DNA from: UBA11986 sp963734955
GTDB taxonomy: Bacteria; Bacteroidota; Ignavibacteria; UBA10030; UBA6906
Assembly (NCBI GenBank): GCA_963734955.1
Contig: CAVTJO010000007.1
Location: 124,001-188,000 of the forward strand
Reading direction: 5' to 3'
DNA length: 64,000 nt
This document shows, piece by piece, positions 51,748 to 60,144 of this stretch (its first letter is position 1; every line of letters begins with the position of its first letter). The notes under the pieces are model-generated. The model made no database searches. It had not been told where the DNA came from and was given only the letters and a program-made list of their open reading frames with translations. The translations under genes were made by a program, and so were the position numbers.

Positions 51748-54368
51748 CCCGAAGAGATCTCCTCGTCGCCCTCCTGATTGCGATGTCTTCGGTGCTGCTG
51801 GTTGCAATTCTTCACTCGCCGCTCGCATCCGTTGAAGATCAGGTGACTTCCCTGAAGTATCAGCTTCGCGGCAGCCAACAGGCTGATACAAACATTATCA
51901 TCGTATACATTGATGATGATGCCATGAAGGATCTTGGCTGGCCTGTGCGGAGGAATTTCTACGCTCTCATGGTAAAAGCTCTCACGGACCTGCACGCGAA
52001 AGCCATTGGCATTGACGTGCTGTTCGAAGAACCCAATCCGTATCCTGAGTACGACGAGCTTCTGGCTGCAACCGTGTCGAGTTCGAAGCGGGTGGTTGTG
52101 TCGTCCTACTTCAGGTCGTTATCGACCGTTGCGCCATGGAAGGTGGAGCACGCGGACGCGGTGTCATTTCCAGGAGTGAAGGACGTCCCGCTTTTCGGCG
52201 AGGAGTATCATCAACCGTTTGAGACGCTGAGGAGGGCAGCCGCTGGTATCGGTCACGTCAACATGGGAGAGGAGAACGAGATCCCCGTGTTTATCCAATC
52301 TGCGACGGGTGTTGTTCCATCGTTTGGGATGGAGGTGTTGCGGGTCTTTGAGGAACAAGACAAAGGTACTGTGGGGTTCTCTCATTCTCATGTTTCTGTT
52401 GGGCGTCGAACCGGTTTTGAATCGTCCCCCGGGGGAACTGTCAGCCTCAATTACCCCGGTCCAATCACCTCGTTTCGGACGTTTCCGTTCATCGAAGTGC
52501 TGAAATCATTCGACGCAGCCCGGATGGATCGAACACCCACTATTCCTGTGGGTATATTCAGCGGCAAGATTGTTTTGATCAGCATTGTGGCTCTGGGCCG
52601 GGAGGTTGAGGGTGACACATACGTGAATACGCCGGTCGGAGCACGGTACCCGGCCATAGGACTGCAGGCTACGTTTCTTGACAATGCACTTAACTCGCGA
52701 TTCCTGACCATCGCGGGAGCCCCCCTGGTATATCTTCTGTCCCTGATTCTCGGGTTGTCCTGTGCAGCGGCTATTTTTGTGTTACGGTCGCCTTTCGACA
52801 AGCTGATTGCGATTGGCCTTCCACTCCTCCTTTGTGTCGCATCGTTTGTTCTGTTTTCCCTCAATGCATATCTCCTTCCAATCACTTCGCCGGTGATCGT
52901 CTGCTTCCTGGTTGCAGTCGCGGCACTCTACTATCATCAACGGCTTGCTGGTGCAGAGGTTGGCAAACTGCAAGCAGAAAAAGACGCCGTCATTCTCCAG
53001 CTCAGAGACAAGGAGGCAAAGGTTGTTCAGCTTGAAAACGATCTGCTCCAGATTGAAGCATCAAAATCTGCAGACCGAACCCTTGAACTGTTGGAGGAAA
53101 TTCGGAAGTACAAAAGGGAAATTCATGAGCTCTCGTCCATCGCTGACGATATGGAGGAGTTTTCAATTGATTCGGGCGTGCTGGGAACAACTGCTGCTGA
53201 GTTCGACGGCATCGTGTATGATCGATCGGGAGAGATGAAACCTGTTGTCGAATTCATCGGGAAGATCGCAAACAGCGACGCTCCAGTGCTTATCCTGGGT
53301 GAAAGCGGAACCGGAAAGGAACTGGTGGCAAAAGCAATCCACAGACGAAGTGGCAGAGCGGAGCACCCCTTCATTGCGGTGAACTGCGGTGCTCTTTCAG
53401 AAAATCTGCTGGAGAGTGAGTTGTTCGGGCACGAAAAGGGAGCGTTTACAGGTGCAGTCAAGGACAAGCCGGGTCGGTTTGAATTGGCGGATGGTGGAAC
53501 GATCTTCCTTGACGAGATAGGCGAGGTAAGTGAGTCATTCCAGCTCAAATTGTTGCGGGCGTTGCAAGAGGGCGAACTTGAGCGCGTGGGTGGGACGAAG
53601 ACGATCAAAGTGAACGTGCGGGTGCTTGCGGCAACAAACAAGGATTTGAAGCAGCAGGTGAATGCAAAGAAGTTCCGTGAAGACCTGTTCTACCGGCTCA
53701 ACGTGCTTACGGTAAGCCTGCCGCCACTGCGAGAGCGACAGGAGGATATTCCACTTCTCATCCAGCACTTCCTTGCGAGAGAAGGTGGCGGCATCCGCAT
53801 TTCGAAAAACGTGATGGAGGCGCTGAGCGCCTACCCGTGGCGTGGCAATATCAGAGAACTGGAGAGCGTCATCAAACGGGCTGTGCTCCTGGCGAAGGCG
53901 GACCAACGCGCACTCGTGACGCTCAAAGACCTTAGTGAGGACGTGGCAGCCTCAACGCAGTCCACCATGGCAATTGAAGACCAGGTGATCGAGTCTCTTC
54001 GGGAGAAGGGCTTTTCCCGGAGCTCAATTTCGGAGACCGCTGAAGAGCTTGGGGGTCTGAATCGCGGAACCGTGGCGGAATACCTCCGTGGCCAATGTTT
54101 CAAGACGTTTGTCGAGCAGGGTTTCAACATCGAACAGGCTGTGCAGCATGTCTCTCTCTCGGCCAACAGGGAAGTGAATGATCGAGTGAGAAGAAAATTC
54201 CAGGAGTATCTTTCGAATATTTCCGAGGTCATCAATGCCTCGGTTCCGTGGGAGGAAAACATCCCCGCCCTCAAACCGAAGATGAAGAACCTGCCTCAGC
54301 GATACCATGGGTTCGTCGAACAGATTGCGGAAACTCATTATCGCGGTATATGGAAGCCGCCCGGTTGA
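51744..54368 (+). CDS. membrane CHASE2 sensor fused to a sigma-54 AAA+ activator
   Basis: 874 residues. A first membrane helix (8-24) leads into an extracytoplasmic CHASE2 domain (about 30-320; VYIDDDAMKDLGWPVRRNFYA), and three helices follow (about 327-395). A coiled coil (398-470) links to a sigma-54-interacting AAA+ domain. It has Walker A GESGTGKE (near 519), the sigma-54 loop GAFTGA (566-571) intact, and Walker B GGTIFLDEIGE (near 586). The C-terminus holds an HTH-like segment (SISETAEELGGLNRGTVAEYLRG), then a longer tail. No kinase or receiver is present, so the sensor acts directly on the activator. CHASE2 usually sits in kinases or cyclases. It shares four bases with the EnvC gene. 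Confidence 0.9.
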   Translation: MTRRDLLVALLIAMSSVLLVAILHSPLASVEDQVTSLKYQLRGSQQADTNIIIVYIDDDAMKDLGWPVRRNFYALMVKALTDLHAKAIGIDVLFEEPNPYPEYDELLAATVSSSKRVVVSSYFRSLSTVAPWKVEHADAVSFPGVKDVPLFGEEYHQPFETLRRAAAGIGHVNMGEENEIPVFIQSATGVVPSFGMEVLRVFEEQDKGTVGFSHSHVSVGRRTGFESSPGGTVSLNYPGPITSFRTFPFIEVLKSFDAARMDRTPTIPVGIFSGKIVLISIVALGREVEGDTYVNTPVGARYPAIGLQATFLDNALNSRFLTIAGAPLVYLLSLILGLSCAAAIFVLRSPFDKLIAIGLPLLLCVASFVLFSLNAYLLPITSPVIVCFLVAVAALYYHQRLAGAEVGKLQAEKDAVILQLRDKEAKVVQLENDLLQIEASKSADRTLELLEEIRKYKREIHELSSIADDMEEFSIDSGVLGTTAAEFDGIVYDRSGEMKPVVEFIGKIANSDAPVLILGESGTGKELVAKAIHRRSGRAEHPFIAVNCGALSENLLESELFGHEKGAFTGAVKDKPGRFELADGGTIFLDEIGEVSESFQLKLLRALQEGELERVGGTKTIKVNVRVLAATNKDLKQQVNAKKFREDLFYRLNVLTVSLPPLRERQEDIPLLIQHFLAREGGGIRISKNVMEALSAYPWRGNIRELESVIKRAVLLAKADQRALVTLKDLSEDVAASTQSTMAIEDQVIESLREKGFSRSSISETAEELGGLNRGTVAEYLRGQCFKTFVEQGFNIEQAVQHVSLSANREVNDRVRRKFQEYLSNISEVINASVPWEENIPALKPKMKNLPQRYHGFVEQIAETHYRGIWKPPG

Positions 54369-54576
54369 TGTCGGTGAAATCTGCTTCGTGATGGTCTGCA
54401 TTCCTTTTTGACTTCTCAGATGTGCGTGAACGCTCATCTTCCCGCACTTCCCGCATGAATTCCTGCATTTCTGGCCCTTCACCATCCTTCTGGATTCAGT
54501 TCTCATCTTGCGATAACCAACTGGAATAACAACCGGTTAAGCCGGGAACCGATCCTTGAACGGCCCTTGCAGGTTC

Positions 54577-54593
54577 TTGGCACACGAGTTGGG
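54577..54593 (+). promoter_or_regulatory. sigma-54-like -24/-12 promoter candidate
   Basis: TTGGCAC (54577-54583, an exact -24 box), five bases, then TTGGG (54589-54593; consensus TTGCW with one mismatch at the invariant C). It lies between the stop of the sigma-54 activator gene and the ATG at 54675, in an otherwise empty 306-base gap. The predicted transcript would carry a ~70-base A-rich leader ending in AGGGAGGG. A TATATA just after it is an alternative -10 but lacks a -35 at proper distance. Confidence 0.5.
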
Positions 54594-54674
54594 TATATAG
54601 TCAGCAAGAAATGGAAAAGAAACTAAACCAAAATAATCACCAAACAATCAAACAACACAACCAGGGAGGGTTCG

Positions 54675-55646
54675 ATGAACAAGACACTTGCAATGCTGTG
54701 GGCGATGGCAGTGGTCGTTGGCTTGCTTGCGACGGGCTGTAACAAGAGTACGACGGGGCCCGATGAAAGCGCGCCGGTTGGTGTCACCAGCGAACAAACC
54801 GCACGAGCGAGTCTGGCGACCAGCGATGCATTCGTACAGAATGATGTGCAAACAATGGACGACGAAGAAGTCCAACCCACGGACTATGGAACATTCGGAC
54901 GCATTGACGCAACCATCACCCCGCTTCGGTGGGGAAGGTTTGTCCAAAATGTCAATGTTACCGTGACCCGCGATTCTGTTCAGCCGGGAGATACGATCGC
55001 GGTTGTGCATGTCCACAAAGTGATTACAGGTCAATTGAGGATTCTGGCAATCAACGGCTCGGGGGATACGGTGAGAATTCAAAAGCCATTCACGGACAAT
55101 GCAGATCGCAATGTTATTTTCAAGCGTGTTGGACGTGAAGTGAGGCGATTCTGGTTGAACTGGGTGCCTGTCGCGACCTCATTGGTTGCAGGTGGCACCA
55201 TTCCTCCCGATAACAATATCAGGATTACCGAGCTCCAGCTTGTTTCTGCCGGTGGCACAATCACGGTCACAGATCCCTTGCAGTTCTATCTCCGGTATCG
55301 CTGGCTCAGGCTGTTTAACCGCGGCAATGACGACGTTCCTGACCTTCAGGCCGGCACCATTGACACGATCAGGGCAACGGTTGTGAGTAATTCTGCTGAT
55401 ACTGACGTTGTTGCGCTGCGGTTCGGCGTCGGCACATTCTTCAAGCGAAGAATGCACATGCACATCGTTTCGGAACGGAACAACGGCGATGGTACGTACA
55501 CACGTGTGTTTGAAAGTCCGTTCGTTGTTCATTTCCACAAGGGGTTCTTCCATGCGGCTGTTGATGCTGCAACAAAGGCAACCTTGTTTGACGACACGGC
55601 ACCGTATTCAGTGAGTTGGTGGGGCATCCCGTATCGGGTGTTCTGA
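54675..55646 (+). CDS. lipoprotein of unknown function, first gene after the sigma-54-like site
   Basis: 323 residues. The lipobox is LLATGC (Cys22), followed by a short polar linker (NKSTTGPDES). The rest is beta-rich without a recognised domain (GRIDATITPLRWGRFVQNV, IVSERNNGDGTYTRVFE). An acidic stretch near residue 65 and paired His (MHMHIV) are noted. It is probably an outer-membrane lipoprotein. The start is set by AGGGAGGG. A strong terminator follows 26 bases after its stop, so it may be the main or only transcript from the sigma-54-like promoter. Confidence 0.65.
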   Translation: MNKTLAMLWAMAVVVGLLATGCNKSTTGPDESAPVGVTSEQTARASLATSDAFVQNDVQTMDDEEVQPTDYGTFGRIDATITPLRWGRFVQNVNVTVTRDSVQPGDTIAVVHVHKVITGQLRILAINGSGDTVRIQKPFTDNADRNVIFKRVGREVRRFWLNWVPVATSLVAGGTIPPDNNIRITELQLVSAGGTITVTDPLQFYLRYRWLRLFNRGNDDVPDLQAGTIDTIRATVVSNSADTDVVALRFGVGTFFKRRMHMHIVSERNNGDGTYTRVFESPFVVHFHKGFFHAAVDAATKATLFDDTAPYSVSWWGIPYRVF

Positions 55647-55672
55647 CGACGTGTAGTTGGTCGAGGCGAATA

Positions 55673-55706
55673 CCCGTCCTCCCCATCGGGAGGACGGGAT
55701 GTTTTT
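55673..55706 (+). terminator. strong rho-independent terminator
   Basis: 11-bp perfect GC-rich stem CCCGTCCTCCC (55673-55683) / GGGAGGACGGG (55688-55698), loop CATC, followed by ATGTTTTTTG. Confidence 0.9.
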
Positions 55707-55765
55707 TGAATGGTTGACAAAGAGATGAGATTTCGAGAAATTAGGATCGCATTCGAACGTTGAAG

Positions 55766-56638
55766 ATGAGTCATACCATGAACAGGTTTGCGCTTTTCAT
55801 TGCGGCGATTGGCGTGTTGCTGTACGGATGCAACAAACCGGGGCCGGTCGAGCTGCAGCAAGACGACGCGAGTGCGATTCTTGAAGTGAGCTCCGTTGCG
55901 CAGACGGACAGCAATCTCGGACTTGCGGCCGTAGACTCCTCCGCAGTGTTACCTGAAGACCAGGGTAGGTTTGCCTGCCTGCTCCAGGTTGCGCGCATCA
56001 CGTTCGATGCCGGTCAGGTGGTTGATACCACCCTGGCGTTTGCCCATGTTATCGTTGAGGACCGTAACCGCCCCGTACAGGTTGGCAATCGGATCGTCGG
56101 TTATTTTGGAATGAATCTCGGGTTTGTGACGATCGGCGCCAACGGGAACACGAATCTGATGGTTCCTGTTTCTCATCGCCCGGGTCGTCGCGATACCGCT
56201 GGGGTTGAGTACTACAGGGACATCACACCCTACCGGCCTGTTACCCGATATACATTCAGGGCATTTCCGGACAGTCTGGATATTTTTCCCGCGTTCATTG
56301 AAACGCCGGAAGATCTGAATGTGCATTCTCCCCGGGGGGGTACGATCATCCGCCGTGACCGCGATCTTGGGCTGACCTGGACAGGGAATGGCAAACTCTC
56401 CTTCGTGATTAGCGAGCTCATTGCAGGGAAAGCAAGACCGATTTTCAAGGTAAAGGTGAGAAACAACATCCAGCATGCGGTGCTCAGCAGTAAAATCCTG
56501 CGGGTGCTTCCGCCGCGCTTGTATGTATTCACGTTTGTGCTGGAGAATCGGAAGGAGAGTGTGACCACCGCGAACTTTTCAGGCCGAGTTCTTGTCCAGG
56601 CAACGTCGGTGTACAACAGTTACGTCGAGCTCATCTAG
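55766..56638 (+). CDS. lipoprotein of unknown function
   Basis: 290 residues from the ATG at 55766 (a second ATG at 55778 starts the signal proper, MNRFALFIAAIGVLLYGC). Cys lipidation site is in LLYGC, with the same C-N-K start to the mature protein as the neighbouring lipoprotein at 54675. The mature region is beta-rich with a 'DITPYRPVTRYTFRA' segment and ends in ATSVYNSYVELI. No domain match. It is 24 bases before the barrel/transglutaminase gene and likely co-transcribed with it. Confidence 0.62.
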   Translation: MSHTMNRFALFIAAIGVLLYGCNKPGPVELQQDDASAILEVSSVAQTDSNLGLAAVDSSAVLPEDQGRFACLLQVARITFDAGQVVDTTLAFAHVIVEDRNRPVQVGNRIVGYFGMNLGFVTIGANGNTNLMVPVSHRPGRRDTAGVEYYRDITPYRPVTRYTFRAFPDSLDIFPAFIETPEDLNVHSPRGGTIIRRDRDLGLTWTGNGKLSFVISELIAGKARPIFKVKVRNNIQHAVLSSKILRVLPPRLYVFTFVLENRKESVTTANFSGRVLVQATSVYNSYVELI

Positions 56639-56662
56639 CATCCAGTCAACTGTCGCTGTGGT

Positions 56663-58675
56663 ATGGTGAAACACATTTTGTGTTCCCTTGTGGTGGGTAT
56701 GGGAATGTTTGAATCATCAACATACGCGCAGTCATTGTTCAACCCCCGCTCCATGGCGATTGGAGCATATGATCCGCTGGTCTCAGACACCCGGTCGTTC
56801 ACCGACAATCCTGCGGGGCTCGTGAATATTCGGGACTGGGATTTGAGCGTCACCACCTATCTCCCAACTGCAAGCGGAAGCCAGGGTTTTGTTTTCCAGG
56901 GCATGAGCCTCGGGAAGAAACTATTCGACAACGGTGCAGTAGCTCTGCAGTACTCCCAGGGTTCGGCCTTGGAATTTGTTATTCCCACAACATTTGCAGC
57001 TCTTGATTCCAGTCCGGTTTCGGTTGACAAGAGGGTCAGGTATGAGGAACCTTTTGCGGCAGCAGCCGCTTATAAGATAACGGATGGGTTGTCAATAGGG
57101 CTGTCAGGGCGATTTGTAAAACAGAGGATTACAGACACGCAGTATCAATTCCTCGTCGATAGCGGCGCAGGCCGATTTGTGCCACTCCCGGACAAGGTCT
57201 CAGACGTGGATGTCATGACCTTTGATGTCGGCGTGCAGTGGAAGCCGACGGATCCTATTACGCTGTCGTTCGTCGGGAGAAACCTCCTGCAGGCTACGAA
57301 CGGCGCATTCCCCGACGAGTTGGAATCCTTCAAGTTGTCCGACAAGAGATTTCTTGATGTGGGAGCCGGAGTCCACATCTTGCCATCGCTCAGTGTCTCT
57401 GCACAATATTCGACCGCGCAGGCAGGGGCCTTTGGCGTGGAGTGGTCGCCCGGCTACGATCTTGCGATCAGGTCGGCAATGTATATGAGCAATGATGCGT
57501 CACCGTTTGTGTCTGCAGTGGGAGCGGGCATCGGATGGTCGTACAGATTCTTCAGTGCCGATGTCGCCTACTTGAGATTTACTTCGCAGACGGATCGTGA
57601 GGGTACGAGTCAGGTGCATGAGTTTGATCCATCTACAATCACCAACATCAATCTGAACCGCTACACGGGCGACAGGGTGCAACTCTCCTTGAAGGCAATC
57701 TTCGGGAACATCCGCACAAGTCTCGCAAGCATTGAAAAGGTGGAAATGACGGGCGGGATCTATCCGTCCGCGTTTGAGTCATTTGCCTACAAGCCGGTTG
57801 GGAAAGTGTATGCAAAGAACATCTCGAACCGACCAATCGAAGCGAGAGCGCGTTTCTTTGTCGAACGTTACATGGATGCACCGACCGAGTCACAGCCGGT
57901 GTACATACTCCCCGGAGATGTGAAGGAAATCCCCATCACGGCTGTGTTCAACGAACAGGTGAAGGGGGTCGACCATATGATGGTGCGCGAAGCAAATGTT
58001 TACGTGAGTGCGACCCCCGCCGAGGACTACGACGACAAATATGCCACTCCCGTTCTCATCTACGGAAAGAATGACTGGGACGGGAGCGTCTACTCGCTCA
58101 GGTATTTTGTAACGCCAGATGACCCGGTCGTCATTCGGTACACGAGGGACATACTCCTGCAGAACAAGGATTCGCTGAATGGTGTGAGCACCGCCCTGGA
58201 ACCTTACCGGAAAGCGACGCTGTTGTTCAATGCGTTTGCCGGGAAGCTCATCTATGTGAACGACCCGAAACAAAGTGCGGATAATGTGCAGTATCCCGCC
58301 GAGACTCTCCGGCTCCGTGGTGGTGATTGCGATGATATGACGGTTTGTTTTTCATCCTTGCTGAACAGCATCGGGATTTCCACGGCGTTTGTGGATGTCG
58401 TGCCTCCGGCCGATTCGTCGCAAAGCCATATCTATCTTCTGTTTGACAGCGGGCTGGACCCGAAATATGGAGATGCAATTTCTGTCAATGCAAAACGCTA
58501 CATTATCCGGAAGAACCCCAAGGGACTTGAAACAGTGTGGATTCCCGTTGAAACGACTGTGATCACCCGGGGATTCGACGCCGCGTGGTCGCAAGGGGCG
58601 CAGGAGTATTTTGACGACGTTCAGTTGGGGCTTGGACTGATCAAAGGCTGGGTGAAGGTTGTGGACGTGTATTAG
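56663..58675 (+). CDS. PorV/PorQ-like beta-barrel protein fused to a transglutaminase-like domain
   Basis: 670 residues with a signal peptide ending near YAQ. Residues ~25-350 look like a PorV/PorQ-family outer-membrane barrel, with FNPRSMAIGAYDPLVSDTRSFTDNPAGL as the opening and repeated amphipathic strands (e.g. VALQYSQGSALEF, LSFVGRNLLQAT). A beta-sandwich follows (about 365-460), then a transglutaminase-like domain. There, Cys556 lies in RGGDCDDMT and His589 in QSHIYLLF, with Asp residues just beyond, matching the Cys-His-Asp triad order. Transglutaminase-like domains act as thiol proteases or cross-linkers. Surface or periplasmic peptide processing is the simplest reading. The fusion is unusual. 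Confidence 0.72.
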   Translation: MVKHILCSLVVGMGMFESSTYAQSLFNPRSMAIGAYDPLVSDTRSFTDNPAGLVNIRDWDLSVTTYLPTASGSQGFVFQGMSLGKKLFDNGAVALQYSQGSALEFVIPTTFAALDSSPVSVDKRVRYEEPFAAAAAYKITDGLSIGLSGRFVKQRITDTQYQFLVDSGAGRFVPLPDKVSDVDVMTFDVGVQWKPTDPITLSFVGRNLLQATNGAFPDELESFKLSDKRFLDVGAGVHILPSLSVSAQYSTAQAGAFGVEWSPGYDLAIRSAMYMSNDASPFVSAVGAGIGWSYRFFSADVAYLRFTSQTDREGTSQVHEFDPSTITNINLNRYTGDRVQLSLKAIFGNIRTSLASIEKVEMTGGIYPSAFESFAYKPVGKVYAKNISNRPIEARARFFVERYMDAPTESQPVYILPGDVKEIPITAVFNEQVKGVDHMMVREANVYVSATPAEDYDDKYATPVLIYGKNDWDGSVYSLRYFVTPDDPVVIRYTRDILLQNKDSLNGVSTALEPYRKATLLFNAFAGKLIYVNDPKQSADNVQYPAETLRLRGGDCDDMTVCFSSLLNSIGISTAFVDVVPPADSSQSHIYLLFDSGLDPKYGDAISVNAKRYIIRKNPKGLETVWIPVETTVITRGFDAAWSQGAQEYFDDVQLGLGLIKGWVKVVDVY

Positions 58676-58734
58676 AACAAAAGCTATCCCCCGCGTTGGG
58701 TGTTGAGGGAATTGTTCAACAAAGAGGAGGAACC

Positions 58735-59172
58735 ATGAACTACCAACGATCGCTTCTGTATGTGCTCTCTGCAATTTTGGTCGCGTGTTGTGGTTGCAGA
58801 AAGGCAAATGACACTGCGCCAACCGGTCCGTCGCAGACAGCCAGCTACCAGTATAGTGCGCTTGACCTTAACGGCGCTGTGGTCGGAACGGGAACACTGA
58901 GTCTTTCATTCAACGGTACTGCCGTTTCAGGTTTTCGCGACATCAAGGGCAATGTGCCGGAAGCTGGAACGGGAAATGCAAATGGTGAAATGACAAGTGA
59001 TGGCTCCGTTCAGATTCAACTCAACCCCGGTTCCATTTCCCTCGTCATTCTTAAAGGAAAGATCGAGGGTGCCATGCTGAGTGGAGACCGCCTGCTTGAT
59101 ACGGGCGACCCGCCCATTGACAGGAGGATCGGCTCATTTGTCGCAGCACCCCCAGGCATAGGTTCGCACTAA
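58735..59172 (+). CDS. small lipoprotein of unknown function
   Basis: 145 residues from the ATG at 58735, fixed by AGAGGAGGA just before it (the open frame begins at 58696). A lipoprotein signal ends with VACCGC. The mature part is beta-rich with a repeated Gly/Thr pattern (NGAVVGTGTLSLSFNGTAV) and no known domain. It lies 59 bases after the barrel/transglutaminase gene and 45 before the FecR-domain gene. Confidence 0.62.
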   Translation: MNYQRSLLYVLSAILVACCGCRKANDTAPTGPSQTASYQYSALDLNGAVVGTGTLSLSFNGTAVSGFRDIKGNVPEAGTGNANGEMTSDGSVQIQLNPGSISLVILKGKIEGAMLSGDRLLDTGDPPIDRRIGSFVAAPPGIGSH

Positions 59173-59217
59173 TACATGATAAACGCTTTCGATGTACGCA
59201 CGACAAGGAGATAAACA

Positions 59218-59916
59218 ATGAAAACGCTGGCTGCGATGATGCTGTGTGGCCTGATGGCAAACGCGCTCGGACAAAACGTTACGGTGAGGAAACTTCACAG
59301 CGATGTGAGTGTGCGGCACGGCGTGGCCGAGTCGTGGAACAAGGTGGCCGTGGGTGATGTGCTGAAGCCCGATGATACGATAAAGACGGGCGAGAAGGGG
59401 GCGGCCCTCCTTGTTGTTGATGGTGGCAAACGCATCACCCTCCCCGCGGACGTCATCGTCGATGTGTCCGATATCCGTGACCTGTCTCAGGAGGAATTGA
59501 TGCTCAAGCTGACCATGGAGAAGGTGCGGGCGTCATCGTATGAATGGAAGAATGACGAGATGAAAATTCCGAACGCTCCGATCATGCATGGTGCAGATCG
59601 CACACCCTCCATTCCTCTGAGTGAGAATGAGGTGAAGGTCGGCAGACTCGAATGGAATGGGGCAAAAGTCCTTTTTGACAACGGATACTATTCCACGAGT
59701 GCATTGAAAGCGATGGATGTGCTCCGACGATACCCGCCGCTTGGAGCGGAGTTTGATCATCGTCTCTTGGTGGCGGAAGCTCTCGAAAAGGCCCAACTCC
59801 GTGGCGAAGCGTTGAACGAATATGTCACCCTTGCCCAGTCGGCAACATTCACTGCCGAGCAACGCGAGCTTGTGAAACAGAAGATCACGCAGTTGCGCAA
59901 AGCGTCGAGTGACTAG
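59218..59916 (+). CDS. FecR-domain periplasmic protein with a helical tail
   Basis: 232 residues with a signal peptide ending near ALG. Residues ~22-90 form a FecR domain (VSVRHGVAESWNKVAVGDVLKPDDTIKT, then GAALLVVDGGKRITLPADV). The C-terminal half is TPR-like helical (YYSTSALKAMDVLRRYPPLGAEFDHRLL). FecR domains bind sugars or wall polymers and are often encoded next to CHASE2 sensors. There is no membrane segment to act as an anti-sigma factor, so it is more likely a periplasmic ligand-binding partner. The ATG at 59218 follows AAGGAG. Confidence 0.75.
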   Translation: MKTLAAMMLCGLMANALGQNVTVRKLHSDVSVRHGVAESWNKVAVGDVLKPDDTIKTGEKGAALLVVDGGKRITLPADVIVDVSDIRDLSQEELMLKLTMEKVRASSYEWKNDEMKIPNAPIMHGADRTPSIPLSENEVKVGRLEWNGAKVLFDNGYYSTSALKAMDVLRRYPPLGAEFDHRLLVAEALEKAQLRGEALNEYVTLAQSATFTAEQRELVKQKITQLRKASSD

Positions 59917-60144
59917 TTATCAGTCGGATCGGATCTGCTGTAACAATTCCTGCAAGGAATGAGCGGACACGTAGCGTCCCTTATTTTGTGAGGCGGGCTT
60001 GTGTGATCCGGTTTTTTTTCTTAGCTTAACATGCCTGAAGTGTATGCCCCACCCGTTGCAGGGTTTCCGGTTGGGGATGTTCATTGACGAGAGAGCATGA
60101 AGTCTCATATCCACCGCCACCGCTCACAAAGGGAAGCCCTCCTC

